This document shows, piece by piece, positions 36,236-48,019 of a DNA stretch of 64,000 bases. A model generated the notes under the pieces. That model made no database searches. It was given only the letters and a program-made list of their open reading frames with translations, and was not told the DNA's origin. The stretch's first letter is position 1, and each line of letters begins with the position of its first letter. The stretch lies in the NCBI GenBank assembly GCA_907163345.1, contig CAJQUN010000473.1:62001-126000 (forward strand), in the 5' to 3' direction. The stretch comes from Haberlea rhodopensis (taxonomy: Eukaryota > Streptophyta > Magnoliopsida > Lamiales > Gesneriaceae). Position numbers and translations under genes: made by a program.

Positions 36236-37085
36236 ATGTCCCTGTTTCATAGCCATGCATATAGTCATTAATTCTTGACATGAATGATTAAAATCATCAT
36301 CTTATAATTATCACCATCTTATAACATCTTCATCATATGAGCATCATCATTTCATAAATATCATCATCTTATAACATCATCATCACATAAGCATCGTCAT
36401 CTTATAGCATCATCATCTTATACATCATCATCTTATAGCATCATTATCTTATACATCATCATCTTATAGCATCATCATCTTATACATCATCATCATATAA
36501 GCATCATCATCTTATACATCATCATCTTATAGCATCATCATCTTATACATCATCATCTTATAGCATCATCATCTTATAAATCATCATCATATAAGCATCA
36601 TCATCTTATACATCATCATCTTATAGCATCATCATCTTATACATCATCATCATATAAGCATCATCATCTTATACATCATCATCTTATAGCATCATCATCT
36701 TATACATCATCATCTTATAGCATCATCATCTTATACATCATCATCATATAAGCATCATCATCTTATACATCATCATCTTATAGCATCATCATCTTATACA
36801 TCATCATCTTATAGCATCATCATCTTATACATCATCATCATATAAGCATCATCATCTTATACATCATCATCTTATAGCATCATCATCTTATACATCATCA
36901 TCTTATAGCATCATCATCTTATACATCATCATCATATAAGCATCATCATCTTATACATCATCATCTTATAGCATCATCATCTTATACATCATCATCTTAT
37001 AGCATCATCATCTTATACATCATCATCATATAAGCATCATCATCTTATACATCATCATCTTATAGCATCATCATCTTATACATAT
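36236..37085 (-). repeat. ATCATC minisatellite with a higher-order period near 94 bp
   Basis: Units atcatcatcttatac, atcatcatcttatagc and atcatcatcatataagc alternate. The catataagc variant recurs at about 36651, 36747, 36840, 36934 and 37028, a spacing of 94-96 bp. It begins beside gtccctgtttcatagcc, which in reverse matches the D LTR, so it is an expanded version of the D-type LTR microsatellite. Confidence 0.9.
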
Positions 37086-37159
37086 AACGGTAAATGTACG
37101 AATTCATAGTTAAGTAAACATGCGGGGTATTCGTCAGCTTCTTTTTTGTTGACCCTGAT

Positions 37160-38425
37160 TCACATTCGTACATATGGGCATCATACCCCATCGTATGTCA
37201 TCTTACCATATCATAACATCGTGTGGCATCTTACCACGTGGGCGTCTTACCCAATCGTATGGCATCTTACCATATCATAACATCGTGTGGCATCTTACCA
37301 TATGGGCATCTTACCCCGTGGCGTCTTACCATGTAATAACATTGTATGGCCTCTTACCATATGAGCATCTTACCCCGTGGCGTCTTACCACGTAGTAACA
37401 TTGTATGGCATCTTACCATATGGGCATCTTACCCCGTGGCGTCTTACCATGTAATAACATTGTATGGCCTCTTACCATATGAGCATCTTACCCCGTGGCG
37501 TCTTACCACGTAGTAACATTGTATGGCATCTTACCATATGGGCATCTTACCCCGTGGCGTCTTACCACGTAGTAACATTGTATGGCATCTTACCATATGG
37601 GCATCTTACCCCGTGGCGTCTTACCACGTAATAACATTGCATGGCATCTTACCATATGGGCATCTTACCCCGTGGCGTCTTACCACGCATAATAACATTG
37701 TATGGTCTCTTACCATATGGGCATCTTACCCTGTGGCGTCTTACCACATAATAACATCGTATGGTCTCTTACCATATGGGCATCTTACCCTGTGGCGTCT
37801 TACCACATAGTAACATCGTATGGTCTCTTACCATATGGGCATCTTACCCTGTGGCGTCTTACCACATAATAACATCGTATGGTCTCTTACCATATGGGCA
37901 TCTTACCCTGTGGCGTCTTACCACATAATAACATCGTATGGTCTCTTACCATATGGGCATCTTACCCCGTTATATGGCATCTTACCATAATATAATCATC
38001 GTGTGGCATCTTACCACATGGGCATCTTACCCAATCATATGGCGTCTTACCATATCATAAACATTGTGTGGCATCTTACCACAGGGGCATCTTACCCAAT
38101 CATATGGCGTCTTGCCATATCATAAACATTGTGTGGCATCTTACCACAGGGGCATCTTACCCAATCATATGGCGTCTTGCCATATCATAAACATTGTGTG
38201 GCATCTTACCACAGGGGCATCTTACCCAATCATATGGCGTCTTGCCATATCATAAACATTGTGTGGCATCTTACCACAGGGGCATCTTACCCAATCATAT
38301 GGCGTCTTGCCATATCATAAACATTGTGTGGCATCTTACCACAGGGGCATCTTACCCAATCATATGGCGTCTTGCCATATCATAAACATTGTGTGGCATC
38401 TTACCACAGGGGCATCTTACCCACT
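37160..38425 (-). repeat. Expanded TAAGATG-loop stem-loop array (largest in the window)
   Basis: About 1.27 kb. The left part has units near 60 bp (CGTGG-cgtctta-CCACG, ATGG-catctta-CCAT, GGG-catctta-CCC). The right part (about 38040-38425) has six near-exact 65-bp units with ATATGGC-gtctt-GCCATAT, TGTGG-catctta-CCACA and GGG-catctta-CCC. Loops read here on the + strand are the reverse of TAAGATG. Confidence 0.93.
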
Positions 38426-38544
38426 CTCATATACGTCATCATAAACATCGTCATAATCATCATCATCGTAAACATCATCGTAAACATCATATCATCTTTA
38501 CTCATCATAAACATCGTCATCATAACTTACTTATCATAATCATC
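38426..38544 (-). repeat. ATCATC/ATAAAC simple repeat up to the A2 insertion
   Basis: Degenerate catcataaacatcgtcat repeats. It continues after A2 at 47385, so A2 inserted within this array (target TCATC). Confidence 0.85.
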
Positions 38545-38979
38545 TGTAGGGTCTTCCTACCTTAACTTCATATAGTACACATAAATTGGATAGAACATGC
38601 ATTTATAACCTCTTAAGGGTTCCGGTTGTAGTTTGAGCTAGGGAGATTACAGGCCAAAAATAAAGTTTTCAAAGCTATTTAATTACATTCCCAACAAAGA
38701 ATGTTAAAGCTATAGATTTACACTACTCCTAGAGTAGAGACTATCAAAAATCCTGCATCCTACGTTCATCATGCTCCCTTTAGCTCACTTCCTCAACCCG
38801 ACCCTAGGCCCTTGGTCCAAAAGTGTACCTACAGGGATAACACATCATGAGCATTCATAAATTTACTTAACATTATATAAAAGCATACATATGCATAACA
38901 TCTTAGTTAAGTAAAAGTCGTTGGTCGTCCTCCGACCTCCTTAGTTATCCCTGACTCTTATTCATATATTGGGGCGTCT

Positions 38980-39350
38980 TACCCCATTGTATGGCATCTT
39001 ACCATATCATAATCATTGCGTGGCATCTTACCACGTGGGCATCGTACCCAATCATATGGCGTCTTACCATATTATAAACATTGCTTGGCATCTTACCATG
39101 TGGGCATCTTACCCAATCATATGGCGTCTTACCATATCATAAACATTGCGTGGCATCTTACCACGAATAACATCGCATGGCCTCTTACCATGTGGGGCAT
39201 CTTACCCCGTGGCATCTTACCACAAATAATATCGCATGGCCTCTTACCATGTGGGGCGTCTTACCCCGTGGCATCTTACCACAAATAATATCGCATGGCC
39301 TCTTACCATGTGGGGCGTCTTACCCCGTGGCATCTTACCACAAATAACAT
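38980..39350 (-). repeat. TAAGATG-loop stem-loop array (A2 left LTR)
   Basis: Units ATGG/CCAT, GTGG/CCAC, GGGG/CCCC and GCGTGG/CCACG around catctta or cgtctta. The right LTR copy is at 45786-46156. Confidence 0.92.
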
Positions 39351-39682
39351 CGCATAAGCATCATCATCATAACATCATCATAAGCATCATCGTTATAAAT
39401 ATCATCATAGATATCATCATCATAACATCATCTTAAACGTCATCATCGTAAACATCATCTTAAATATCATCATAATATGTAAGGGCATGGTTTACCGTCC
39501 GATGCTCGTACGTCTCTTACGTACCTTAATTCCCAAAAGTGGAGAATTTGGAGAGCTTTATCTCCTGGATGTTGTGGGCACCTGGGATGGTTCTACACAA
39601 CCATACAAATTGATATTAGAAGCTAAACATAGTCCAATATCCAAAAATCCCACAAAAAAATCAAAAATCCACTTTTCTTCAG

Positions 39683-39900
39683 CTCGCGATCGATCGCCAC
39701 CCAGGCGCGATCGATCGCGAGATCGCACTGGACGAGGGGCCAAAATCTTCTTCTTGGCGATCGATCGCCACCTTTGGCGCGATCGATCGCCAGGCCCGCC
39801 GATCGATCGCCCAAAAGTGGCGATCGATCGCCAAATGCTTCTGGCTGGTACTGGACGCTCGCGATCGATCGCCAAGAACGGGCGATCGATCGCCGAGTGC
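39683..39900 (-). repeat. Cluster of eight CGATCGATCG palindromes (A2 left LTR)
   Basis: Same arrangement as A1. The right LTR copy is at 46489-46704. Confidence 0.97.
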
Positions 39901-40573
39901 TGTACATCGAATTTTCGCCATTAATGCTCATTTTTCAAGCTCCTTCACATACCACCCCAAAACCAAACTTCCATAAAACATCAATAACATCATAACCCAC
40001 CAAAACCAACATAAAACACTTCAAAAATCATACCCCAACCATACACAACACATACCCAAACAAACCCACATAAATCATCAAAAACTTAACCCATTTCAAC
40101 ACCAACATCATAAAACTTATAGGAATGGTTCCATACCTCTTGTAGGCTCCAAATCCTAGCAAAGATCACACAACCAAAGTTTTTGTGGGACTTTCCTTCT
40201 TCCTTTTTGGTGGATTTCGAAAATGGGGTAGGGTTTGGGGTTGGGAAGTGATTTGGGGATTTTTAAAAGGTGAGAGTAAAGTGGGGGGTTTAAAGTGATG
40301 GGTATGGGATTAAAAAGGGGTTGTAATGACTTAATAAAAAGTATACCCCAAACTTAACATGATGTATAAAATACCCAACTTGGTATTTTTAAAAGCACTT
40401 TACAACAATGCTCTATACTTCATTTAAAATCATATCTTCCTCATAATTGATAATTTAACACAATTAATCATGTTAACATCTTAATACCCAACACATAAAT
40501 CTATCAATACATGATACATCATATAAACATAATTAATGTCCAAGTTACCATTAATTAATTTCGGGGCATCACA

Positions 40574-40609
40574 TTACTCCCCTACTTACAAGATTTCGTC
40601 CTCGAAATC
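40574..40609 (-). promoter_or_regulatory. Polypurine tract and PPT-proximal hairpin of A2
   Basis: Reverse complement: GATTTCG-agga-CGAAATC (40592-40609) then aagtaggggag (40577-40587) and the LTR. Confidence 0.85.
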
Positions 40610-40631
40610 GCATGCACTTACCCAAAAGAAA

Positions 40632-43600
40632 CTAAACATAAATCATACCAGAAAATAGTTCGGGGTAATGCTGCATCATATGCCGCTCCGTCTCCCACGT
40701 AGCCTCCTCGACACCCCGACGATCCCACTGAACTTTGACCATTGGTATAACTTTACTTCGTAGTCTGCGATCCTCACGATCCAGAATTCTGACCGGTCGT
40801 TCAACGTAGGATACATCTGAGTCTAACTGCACTTCAGTAGGCTGTAATACATGAGACGGATCTGGCTCATACTTTCTCAACATAGAAACATGGAAGACAT
40901 CATGAATTCCAGATAAGGACGGCGGTAAAGCCAATCGGTAAGCCAAAGTGCCGATACGCTGTAATACCTCATACGGTCCAACATACCTCGGGGATAACTT
41001 CCCCCGCATACCAAATCGAACAACACCCCTGAAGGGTGAGATTTTCAAGAAGACCTTGTCTCCTACTTGAAATTCTAGCGGTCGTCGCCGCTTATTGGCA
41101 TAGGCTGCTTGCCTATCTTGGGCCGCTTTCATCTTTAAGCGTATCATCTTAATCTTTTCCTCCATGTCCTTAATCATATCCGGTCCTCCGACCGCTTTAC
41201 TCGTCAAGTCCTCCCAATACAGCGGTGATCTACATCGTCGTCCGTACAGAGCTTCAAAAGGGGCCATTTGAATGCTCGCCTGATAGCTGTTATTGTAGGA
41301 GAACTCTACCAGAGGTATAGACTCTTGCCACGGAGTATCAAACTCCAAAACACATGCCCTCAATATATCTTCGAGCGTTTGTATAGTACGCTCCGTTTGG
41401 CCATCAGTCTGAGGGTGATAAGCTGTACTTAGTCTCACCTCGGTGCCCAAAGCTGTCTGGAGACCCTCCCAGAAATGAGAAGTAAACCTTGGGTCTCTGT
41501 CAGACACGATCGAGACTGGAATCCCATGCAACCTCACTACATCCCGTACATATAATTGGGCCATCTTTAAATACGTGAAAGTCATACTGTAAGGGATGAA
41601 ATGAGCTACCTTCGTCAGCCTATCCACGATCACCCAGATCGCATCAAATCCAGAGGCCGACCTTGGCAAGTGGGTCACGAAGTCCATAGATATATGCTCC
41701 CACTTCCACTTAGGTACCTCCAAGCTCTTCAGCTCGCCACCAGGCCTCTGCCTTTCTGCCTTTACTTGTTGGCAGATCAAACATCTCTTAACGAAGCTGA
41801 TCACATCACGCTTCATGCGTCTCCACCAGAATTGACCACTTAGGTCCTTATACATCTTTCTTCCACCGGGGTGGATACTGAACCGGCTACTATGAGCCCG
41901 TTCTAAAATTCCTTTACGCAATCCTGGCGCATCTGGGACCACCCATCGGTTGCCCAATCTTAAAGAGTCATCTTCAGCCACACTAAACTTTGTTGGCTGG
42001 CCTCGAAGTGCTATTGATGACCATCTCTGCACTTCATCATCCGACCTCTGGGCTTTCCTGATTGCCTCAAATACGTCTGGCTCGGCTAATAAGGTCGACA
42101 CTCGCACCGGCGACGTGTCTACATCGAAATCATAGCCCAGATGGCAATAAGAAATCATCAAAGCTGATAAACACATAACATCCTCAGCGGTGCTCTTCAC
42201 CTTCCGACTTAAGGCGTCTGCTATCAAATTTGCCTTACCAGGATGGTACTCAATTTCACAGTCATAATCCTTGAGTAAATCCATCCACCTCCTTTGCCTC
42301 ATATTCAACTCTGCCTGAGTGAACAAGAACTTCAGGCTCTTATGGTCCGTAAAAATGGTAAACGTAGTACCATAAAGATAATGACGCCAAATCTTCAAGG
42401 CGAAAATGATAGCTGCCAGTTCCAGATCATGGACTGGGTACCTGGTCTCATGAGGCTTCAACTGTCTCGAAGCATAGGCTACCACTTGTCTGTCTTGCAT
42501 CAATACGCAGCCCAAACCCTGCAGTGACGCATCCGTGTACAAGGCAAACCTCTTATCCTCAGACGGAATCACCAATACAGGCGCTGTCGTCAAACGACGC
42601 TTCAATTCTTGGAAGCTTTCCTCACAAGCTTCGGACCAAAAGAATGGGACTCCTTTCTGAGTCAGCTGTGTCAATGGCTTAGCGATCTTGGAAAACCCCT
42701 CGACAAAACGTCGGTAATAACCTGCTAAGCCCAGAAAACTCCGTATCTCGGGTACAGAAGTGGGTGCTGCCCACTCCATCACAGCTTCAATCTTCCTCGG
42801 ATCCACAGATATCCCTTGGCTAGATATGACATGGCCTAGGAACACCACGCTGTCTAACCAGAATTCGCACTTGCTAAGCTTAGCATACAACTGATGATCC
42901 CTAAGGATCTGAAGTACTGTCCTCAAGTGCCGTACATGATCTTCTTCAGTCCTAGAGTAGATGAGTATGTCGTCAATGAAAACTATGACGAATTGGTCCA
43001 AATATGGCTGGAATACCTTGTTCATCAAACTCATGAAAACAGCCGGGGCATTTGTCACCCCAAAAGGCATGACTAGGAATTCATAATGCCCATACCTAGT
43101 CCTGAAGGCTGTCTTCTGGACATCCTCTCCTCTTACTCGAATCTGATGGTACCCCGACCTCAGATCGATCTTACTGTAGAGCCTCGTACCCTGCAACTGA
43201 TCAAACAAATCATCGATCCTCGGGAGTGGGTACTTATTCTTCACCGTAGCTTTGTTCAGTTGTCTGTAATCGATGCACAAACGCATCGAACCATCTTTCT
43301 TCTTCACAAATAAAACTGGTGCTCCCCAGGGCGATACGCTAGGGCGTATATAGCCCTTATCAAGGAGCTCCTGCAACTGAATCTTTAGTTCCCTTAACTC
43401 CGCTGGTGCCATCCTATAAGGGGCACGAGAAATGGCAGACGTCCCTGGTAATAACTCAATCCCAAACTCGACCTCTCTCGTCGGTGGGAATCCGGGAATC
43501 TCCTCCGGAAAGACATCAGGGAACTCCGCCACTACGGGCACATCCTCAACTTTCACTTCTCCTTTCTTTTCCGTGACATCGACGGCATAAATGAGATATC

Positions 43601-45146
43601 CTGAATGACCTCGTTCCAACAACTGCGCCATCTTGACAGCAGATATCAACGGAATCTTAGAGCGAGAACCATCCCCATAGAACGTCCATGGAACTCCCAT
43701 ATCGGATTTAAACCGTACAGTTCTCTGCCTGCAGTTCACAACTGCCTGATACCTGTTCAGAACATCAATGCCCAGAATGCAATCAAAATCTGACATTCCC
43801 AGAACAATCAAGTCTGACCTTAGTTCCTTATCCTCAAAATAAATGAGGCCATTGTAGACGATCCGATCAGTAATCATACTTCTTCCAGCGGGGGTCGAGA
43901 CTATAAGAGGCGTGGGCGACGGAGAAGTGCATACGTGGTGCCTTTCCACAAAACTTGTCGACACAAAAGAGTGTGACGCACCTGTGTCGATCAATATAAA
44001 AGCAGGGTGCGTAAATAAAAGACACGTACCCGCTATAACCTCCTCCGGAGCCGCTGAAGCCTGCTCCCTTGTCAGTGCATAGACCTGTCCTTGAGGTGGC
44101 CCCATGGGCTGACCTCCATGCTGACGCGGCACAAATGGTGGTCGGTGTTGCGCTGTCCTATCTGCAGGCCTCCCCGCAGAACCCTGTTGGCTCCCCCTGT
44201 TGGGACACTGTCTAGCAAAGTGGCCCTTGTCGCCACAAACATAGCACCCTATACAGTCTTTCGCCAGATGTGGTTGCCCACAAAGAGTGCATTGGATCCT
44301 TCCGGATCTGTCTCCCTGAGACTGCCCCCTTCCAGATGGGGCATCACCTCTTCGGTTTCCTTTCCACCTATTGTCGGACTTCTTACCACTAAACCTTGAC
44401 GCTGAGGAGTTCCCCCTTGACTTGAACTGATCATTCCTCGGCTTCAAATTATCCGGAGTGGATTTCTGAGAGGGTGCCGACGGTGGTACAACATCAGGGT
44501 ATGCACCCACTCCTAGTTCGGCTAGCTCAGCCCTTGAGAGTGCATCATCAAAACAAGTAGGGCCATAAGTGATCACCCTATCGTATAGCTCCGGCCTCAA
44601 TCCTTTCATGAAATTCCTCATCTTTGCTTGTGTGCTCGTAGCAATGTGAGGCACATATCTGAGCAAGGAGCAGAACTGAAGAGCATAATCTGATACTGAC
44701 ATATTACCTTGCTTGAGGTGAGTGAATTCATCTTCCTTAGCCTGTCGTGCTGCAGCCGAGAAATAACGGTTCAGGAAGCGAGTTCGAAACATTTTCCAGT
44801 TCACTTCATGACCTTGAGCCTCTTGCTCCACCACAGTGGTCTTCCACCACATTAGCGCCTTCTTGGCCAACTGGAACTCTGCTAACCGTATCCATGCTGT
44901 CTTCGCACATGGGGCTGCCACAAAGATCTGCTCTATTCTTTCCAACCATTCCTCAGCTCGTTCCCCAGTTTCAGTTCCTTCAAAGGTTGGGGGTCGGTAA
45001 GCAAGAAACTGAGTTAAGCTTAGCTCCCCTGGCAATAACCGCTGTTCGGCCGGTTCATCATCAAAAGCTGGCGGGGGTAGGGGATTCGTACGCCCCGCAC
45101 TTGCATTGACGCTCACTGCGTCACCTACCTCCACATTTGCTGCCAT
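40632..45146 (-). CDS. Gag-Pol polyprotein of chromovirus A2
   Basis: 1504 codons from the ATG at 45146; an upstream TTG would add four residues, but the ATG after ttgcag is the natural start. Residues from that ATG: Gag about 60-200; two zinc knuckles, 286-298 ([13 protein letters not shown]) and 301-314 ([14 protein letters not shown]). Protease IDTGAS is at about 386; RT about 580-755 with catalytic FIDD at 723-726; RNase H with YTDAS (D872), E909, D934, D977. Integrase has zinc ligands H1085, H1092, C1122, C1125 and catalytic D1155, D1216, E1252 (DD35E). A GPY motif lies near 1390 and a short chromodomain-like tail at about 1466-1498. It acts in virus-like particles: reverse transcription, then integration. 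RT before integrase marks Ty3/gypsy; the Tekay/Del assignment rests on the tail and RT wording. No stop or frameshift. Confidence 0.97.
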   Translation of the reverse strand: MAANVEVGDAVSVNASAGRTNPLPPPAFDDEPAEQRLLPGELSLTQFLAYRPPTFEGTETGERAEEWLERIEQIFVAAPCAKTAWIRLAEFQLAKKALMWWKTTVVEQEAQGHEVNWKMFRTRFLNRYFSAAARQAKEDEFTHLKQGNMSVSDYALQFCSLLRYVPHIATSTQAKMRNFMKGLRPELYDRVITYGPTCFDDALSRAELAELGVGAYPDVVPPSAPSQKSTPDNLKPRNDQFKSRGNSSASRFSGKKSDNRWKGNRRGDAPSGRGQSQGDRSGRIQCTLCGQPHLAKDCIGCYVCGDKGHFARQCPNRGSQQGSAGRPADRTAQHRPPFVPRQHGGQPMGPPQGQVYALTREQASAAPEEVIAGTCLLFTHPAFILIDTGASHSFVSTSFVERHHVCTSPSPTPLIVSTPAGRSMITDRIVYNGLIYFEDKELRSDLIVLGMSDFDCILGIDVLNRYQAVVNCRQRTVRFKSDMGVPWTFYGDGSRSKIPLISAVKMAQLLERGHSGYLIYAVDVTEKKGEVKVEDVPVVAEFPDVFPEEIPGFPPTREVEFGIELLPGTSAISRAPYRMAPAELRELKIQLQELLDKGYIRPSVSPWGAPVLFVKKKDGSMRLCIDYRQLNKATVKNKYPLPRIDDLFDQLQGTRLYSKIDLRSGYHQIRVRGEDVQKTAFRTRYGHYEFLVMPFGVTNAPAVFMSLMNKVFQPYLDQFVIVFIDDILIYSRTEEDHVRHLRTVLQILRDHQLYAKLSKCEFWLDSVVFLGHVISSQGISVDPRKIEAVMEWAAPTSVPEIRSFLGLAGYYRRFVEGFSKIAKPLTQLTQKGVPFFWSEACEESFQELKRRLTTAPVLVIPSEDKRFALYTDASLQGLGCVLMQDRQVVAYASRQLKPHETRYPVHDLELAAIIFALKIWRHYLYGTTFTIFTDHKSLKFLFTQAELNMRQRRWMDLLKDYDCEIEYHPGKANLIADALSRKVKSTAEDVMCLSALMISYCHLGYDFDVDTSPVRVSTLLAEPDVFEAIRKAQRSDDEVQRWSSIALRGQPTKFSVAEDDSLRLGNRWVVPDAPGLRKGILERAHSSRFSIHPGGRKMYKDLSGQFWWRRMKRDVISFVKRCLICQQVKAERQRPGGELKSLEVPKWKWEHISMDFVTHLPRSASGFDAIWVIVDRLTKVAHFIPYSMTFTYLKMAQLYVRDVVRLHGIPVSIVSDRDPRFTSHFWEGLQTALGTEVRLSTAYHPQTDGQTERTIQTLEDILRACVLEFDTPWQESIPLVEFSYNNSYQASIQMAPFEALYGRRCRSPLYWEDLTSKAVGGPDMIKDMEEKIKMIRLKMKAAQDRQAAYANKRRRPLEFQVGDKVFLKISPFRGVVRFGMRGKLSPRYVGPYEVLQRIGTLAYRLALPPSLSGIHDVFHVSMLRKYEPDPSHVLQPTEVQLDSDVSYVERPVRILDREDRRLRSKVIPMVKVQWDRRGVEEATWETERHMMQHYPELFSGMIYV

Positions 45147-45334
45147 ACTGCAACACAAGGATTAACAACAAGATCCAAAAGCAGTTCGTATAATACTTCG
45201 TTAGATAAACAAAACATGTTAGCATAACATCATATACTTCATATGCAACTTATGCACAAAACATGTTCGAAAGTAAGCACCTAGCTAACTTATTGCTAAG
45301 GCTACCCTTCACTCATCCCGGGTTATCTAACCTG

Positions 45335-45346
45335 GCTCTGATACCA
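45335..45346 (-). promoter_or_regulatory. Primer-binding site of A2 (extended match)
   Basis: Reverse complement TGGTATCAGAGC continues CAGGTT (down to 45329), an 18-base match to initiator tRNA-Met. A1, B, C and D carry agcagtgg or agcagttg instead. Confidence 0.92.
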
Positions 45347-45350
45347 CTAA

Positions 45351-47379
45351 TGTAGGGTCTTCCTACCTTAACTTCATATAGTACACATAAATTGGATAGA
45401 ACATGCATTTATAACCTCTTAAGGGTTCCGGTTGTAGTTTGAGCTAGGGAGATTACAGGCCAAAAATAAAGTTTTCAAAGCTATTTAATTACATTCCCAA
45501 CAAAGAATGTTAAAGCTATAGATTTACACTACTCCTAGAGTAGAGACTATCAAAAATCCTGCATCCTACGTTCATCATGCTCCCTTTAGCTCACTTCCTC
45601 AACCCGACCCTAGGCCCTTGGTCCAAAAGTGTACCTACAGGGATAACACATCATGAGCATTCATAAATTTACTTAACATTATATAAAAGCATACATATGC
45701 ATAACATCTTAGTTAAGTAAAAGTCGTTGGTCGTCCTCCGACCTCCTTAGTTATCCCTGACTCTTATTCATATATTGGGGCGTCTTACCCCATTGTATGG
45801 CATCTTACCATATCATAATCATTGCGTGGCATCTTACCACGTGGGCATCGTACCCAATCATATGGCGTCTTACCATATTATAAACATTGCTTGGCATCTT
45901 ACCATGTGGGCATCTTACCCAATCATATGGCGTCTTACCATATCATAAACATTGCGTGGCATCTTACCACGAATAACATCGCATGGCCTCTTACCATGTG
46001 GGGCATCTTACCCCGTGGCATCTTACCACAAATAATATCGCATGGCCTCTTACCATGTGGGGCGTCTTACCCCGTGGCATCTTACCACAAATAATATCGC
46101 ATGGCCTCTTACCATGTGGGGCGTCTTACCCCGTGGCATCTTACCACAAATAACATCGCATAAGCATCATCATCATAACATCATCATAAGCATCATCGTT
46201 ATAAATATCATCATAGATATCATCATCATAACATCATCTTAAACGTCATCATCGTAAACATCATCTTAAATATCATCATAATATGTAAGGGCATGGTTTA
46301 CCGTCCGATGCTCGTACGTCTCTTACGTACCTTAATTCCCAAAAGTGGAGAATTTGGAGAGCTTTATCTCCTGGATGTTGTGGGCACCTGGGATGGTTCT
46401 ACACAACCATACAAATTGATATTAGAAGCTAAACATAGTCCAATATCCAAAAATCCCACAAAAAAATCAAAAATCCACTTTTCTTCAGCTCGCGATCGAT
46501 CGCCACCCAGGCGCGATCGATCGCGAGATCGCACTGGACGAGGGGCCAAAATCTTCTTCTTGGCGATCGATCGCCACCTTTGGCGCGATCGATCGCCAGG
46601 CCCGCCGATCGATCGCCCAAAAGTGGCGATCGATCGCCAAATGCTTCTGGCTGGTACTGGACGCTCGCGATCGATCGCCAAGAACGGGCGATCGATCGCC
46701 GAGTGCTGTACATCGAATTTTCGCCATTAATGCTCATTTTTCAAGCTCCTTCACATACCACCCCAAAACCAAACTTCCATAAAACATCAATAACATCATA
46801 ACCCACCAAAACCAACATAAAACACTTCAAAAATCATACCCCAACCATACACAACACATACCCAAACAAACCCACATAAATCATCAAAAACTTAACCCAT
46901 TTCAACACCAACATCATAAAACTTATAGGAATGGTTCCATACCTCTTGTAGGCTCCAAATCCTAGCAAAGATCACACAACCAAAGTTTTTGTGGGACTTT
47001 CCTTCTTCCTTTTTGGTGGATTTCGAAAATGGGGTAGGGTTTGGGGTTGGGAAGTGATTTGGGGATTTTTAAAAGGTGAGAGTAAAGTGGGGGGTTTAAA
47101 GTGATGGGTATGGGATTAAAAAGGGGTTGTAATGACTTAATAAAAAGTATACCCCAAACTTAACATGATGTATAAAATACCCAACTTGGTATTTTTAAAA
47201 GCACTTTACAACAATGCTCTATACTTCATTTAAAATCATATCTTCCTCATAATTGATAATTTAACACAATTAATCATGTTAACATCTTAATACCCAACAC
47301 ATAAATCTATCAATACATGATACATCATATAAACATAATTAATGTCCAAGTTACCATTAATTAATTTCGGGGCATCACA
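45351..47379 (-). mobile_element. A2 5' LTR (right copy)
   Basis: Same length and apparently same sequence as the left copy. GTACGT-ctctt-ACGTAC at 46314-46330; palindrome cluster at 46489-46704; stem-loop array at 45786-46156. Confidence 0.97.
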
Positions 47380-47384
47380 TCATC

Positions 47385-47640
47385 ATCATAAACATCATAT
47401 CATCTTTACTTATCATAAACATCATCATCATAACTTACTTATCATAATCATCATCATAAACATCATATCATCTTTACTTATCATAAACATCATCGTCTTA
47501 ACTTACTTATCATAATCATCATCATCGTAAACATCATCGTAAACATCATCATCGTAAACACTTATGCAATCAATGCAAAGTCATAGTTTAAGAATATGTT
47601 ACCGTTTGATGCCCGTACGTTTCTTACGCACCTTCCTTGC
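47385..47640 (-). repeat. Continuation of the ATCATC repeat and D-type LTR-like segment in C
   Basis: After the A2 duplication, ATCATC/ATAAAC repeats run to about 47570. Read in reverse, the sequence to 47640 matches the D LTR around aaggtacgt...acgggcatcggacggtaacat. Together with 36236-38544 it is an LTR-like block embedded in the C internal region. Confidence 0.7.
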
Positions 47641-48003
47641 TTGAACATTACATGAACAAACGCATTAGTATATTCAATAATAATTGAGACCATACCGAAG
47701 TATTCCACTGTCGGTTGTCTACCCAGTCTGTCATCAGACAATACATCATATCTTTCTTTTCCCTGATTTTCTTCCAAAATCAGGTTCCTTGGCACGTACC
47801 ATATAGAGTGTTAGACATCGCTATTAATGCCATCCTATCGTGTTCCACACGATTCCTGCAACCACAATGGTTAGCAATACCACTTTTCATATCATATAAG
47901 CACATAAACAATTAGTCATGTCGTATAACATTAATGCCATCATGCATAAATATGTGCTATCAATAACTTCCTAGGCCCTCAACAGCCCCAATGAGCAACC
48001 ACT
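47641..48003 (-). other. Element C 5' leader, non-coding
   Basis: In reverse it follows the leader of B (50993-51180): ggggctgttgagggcctagga and ttgctaaccattgtggttgcag. No coding sequence. Confidence 0.75.
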
Positions 48004-48015
48004 GCTCTGATACCA
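48004..48015 (-). promoter_or_regulatory. Primer-binding site of C
   Basis: Reverse complement TGGTATCAGAGC, four bases (ttag) from the LTR end at 48020. Confidence 0.9.
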
Positions 48016-48019
48016 CTAA

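Larger units (their letters stand above)
38545..40573 (-). mobile_element. A2 3' LTR (left copy)
   Basis: Contains TAAGATG-type stem-loops (38980-39350), GTACGT-ctctt-ACGTAC (39508-39524) and the palindrome cluster (39683-39900). It is about 90 bp longer than the A1 LTR, mostly within the repeat arrays. Confidence 0.97.
38545..47379 (-). mobile_element. Chromovirus A2 (Ty3/gypsy, Tekay/Del-like), intact, target duplication TCATC
   Basis: TGTAGGGTC...GGGGCATCACA on the + strand, with TCATC at 38540-38544 and 47380-47384. Both LTRs (38545-40573 and 45351-47379) are 2029 bp, and I saw no difference in the stretches compared. Internal 40574-45350. The polyprotein is open throughout, making it the best candidate for a recently active element here. 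Confidence 0.97.

Noticed and set aside
38040..38425. CRISPR-like regular repeats
   Set aside because: Units are contiguous with no unique spacers, and the context is a plant retrotransposon.
38064..38539. Five overlapping ORFs with the same start and peptide at 65-bp spacing, and other HLT/ILP-rich frames (37174-39436, 45822-46242)
   Set aside because: They come from tandem stem-loop repeats; 65 is not a multiple of three, so the same peptide recurs in shifting frames. Not a gene family.
40632..45146. Endogenous pararetrovirus
   Set aside because: There are LTRs, an integrase and a chromodomain-like tail, and no movement-protein motif; this is a Ty3/gypsy retrotransposon.
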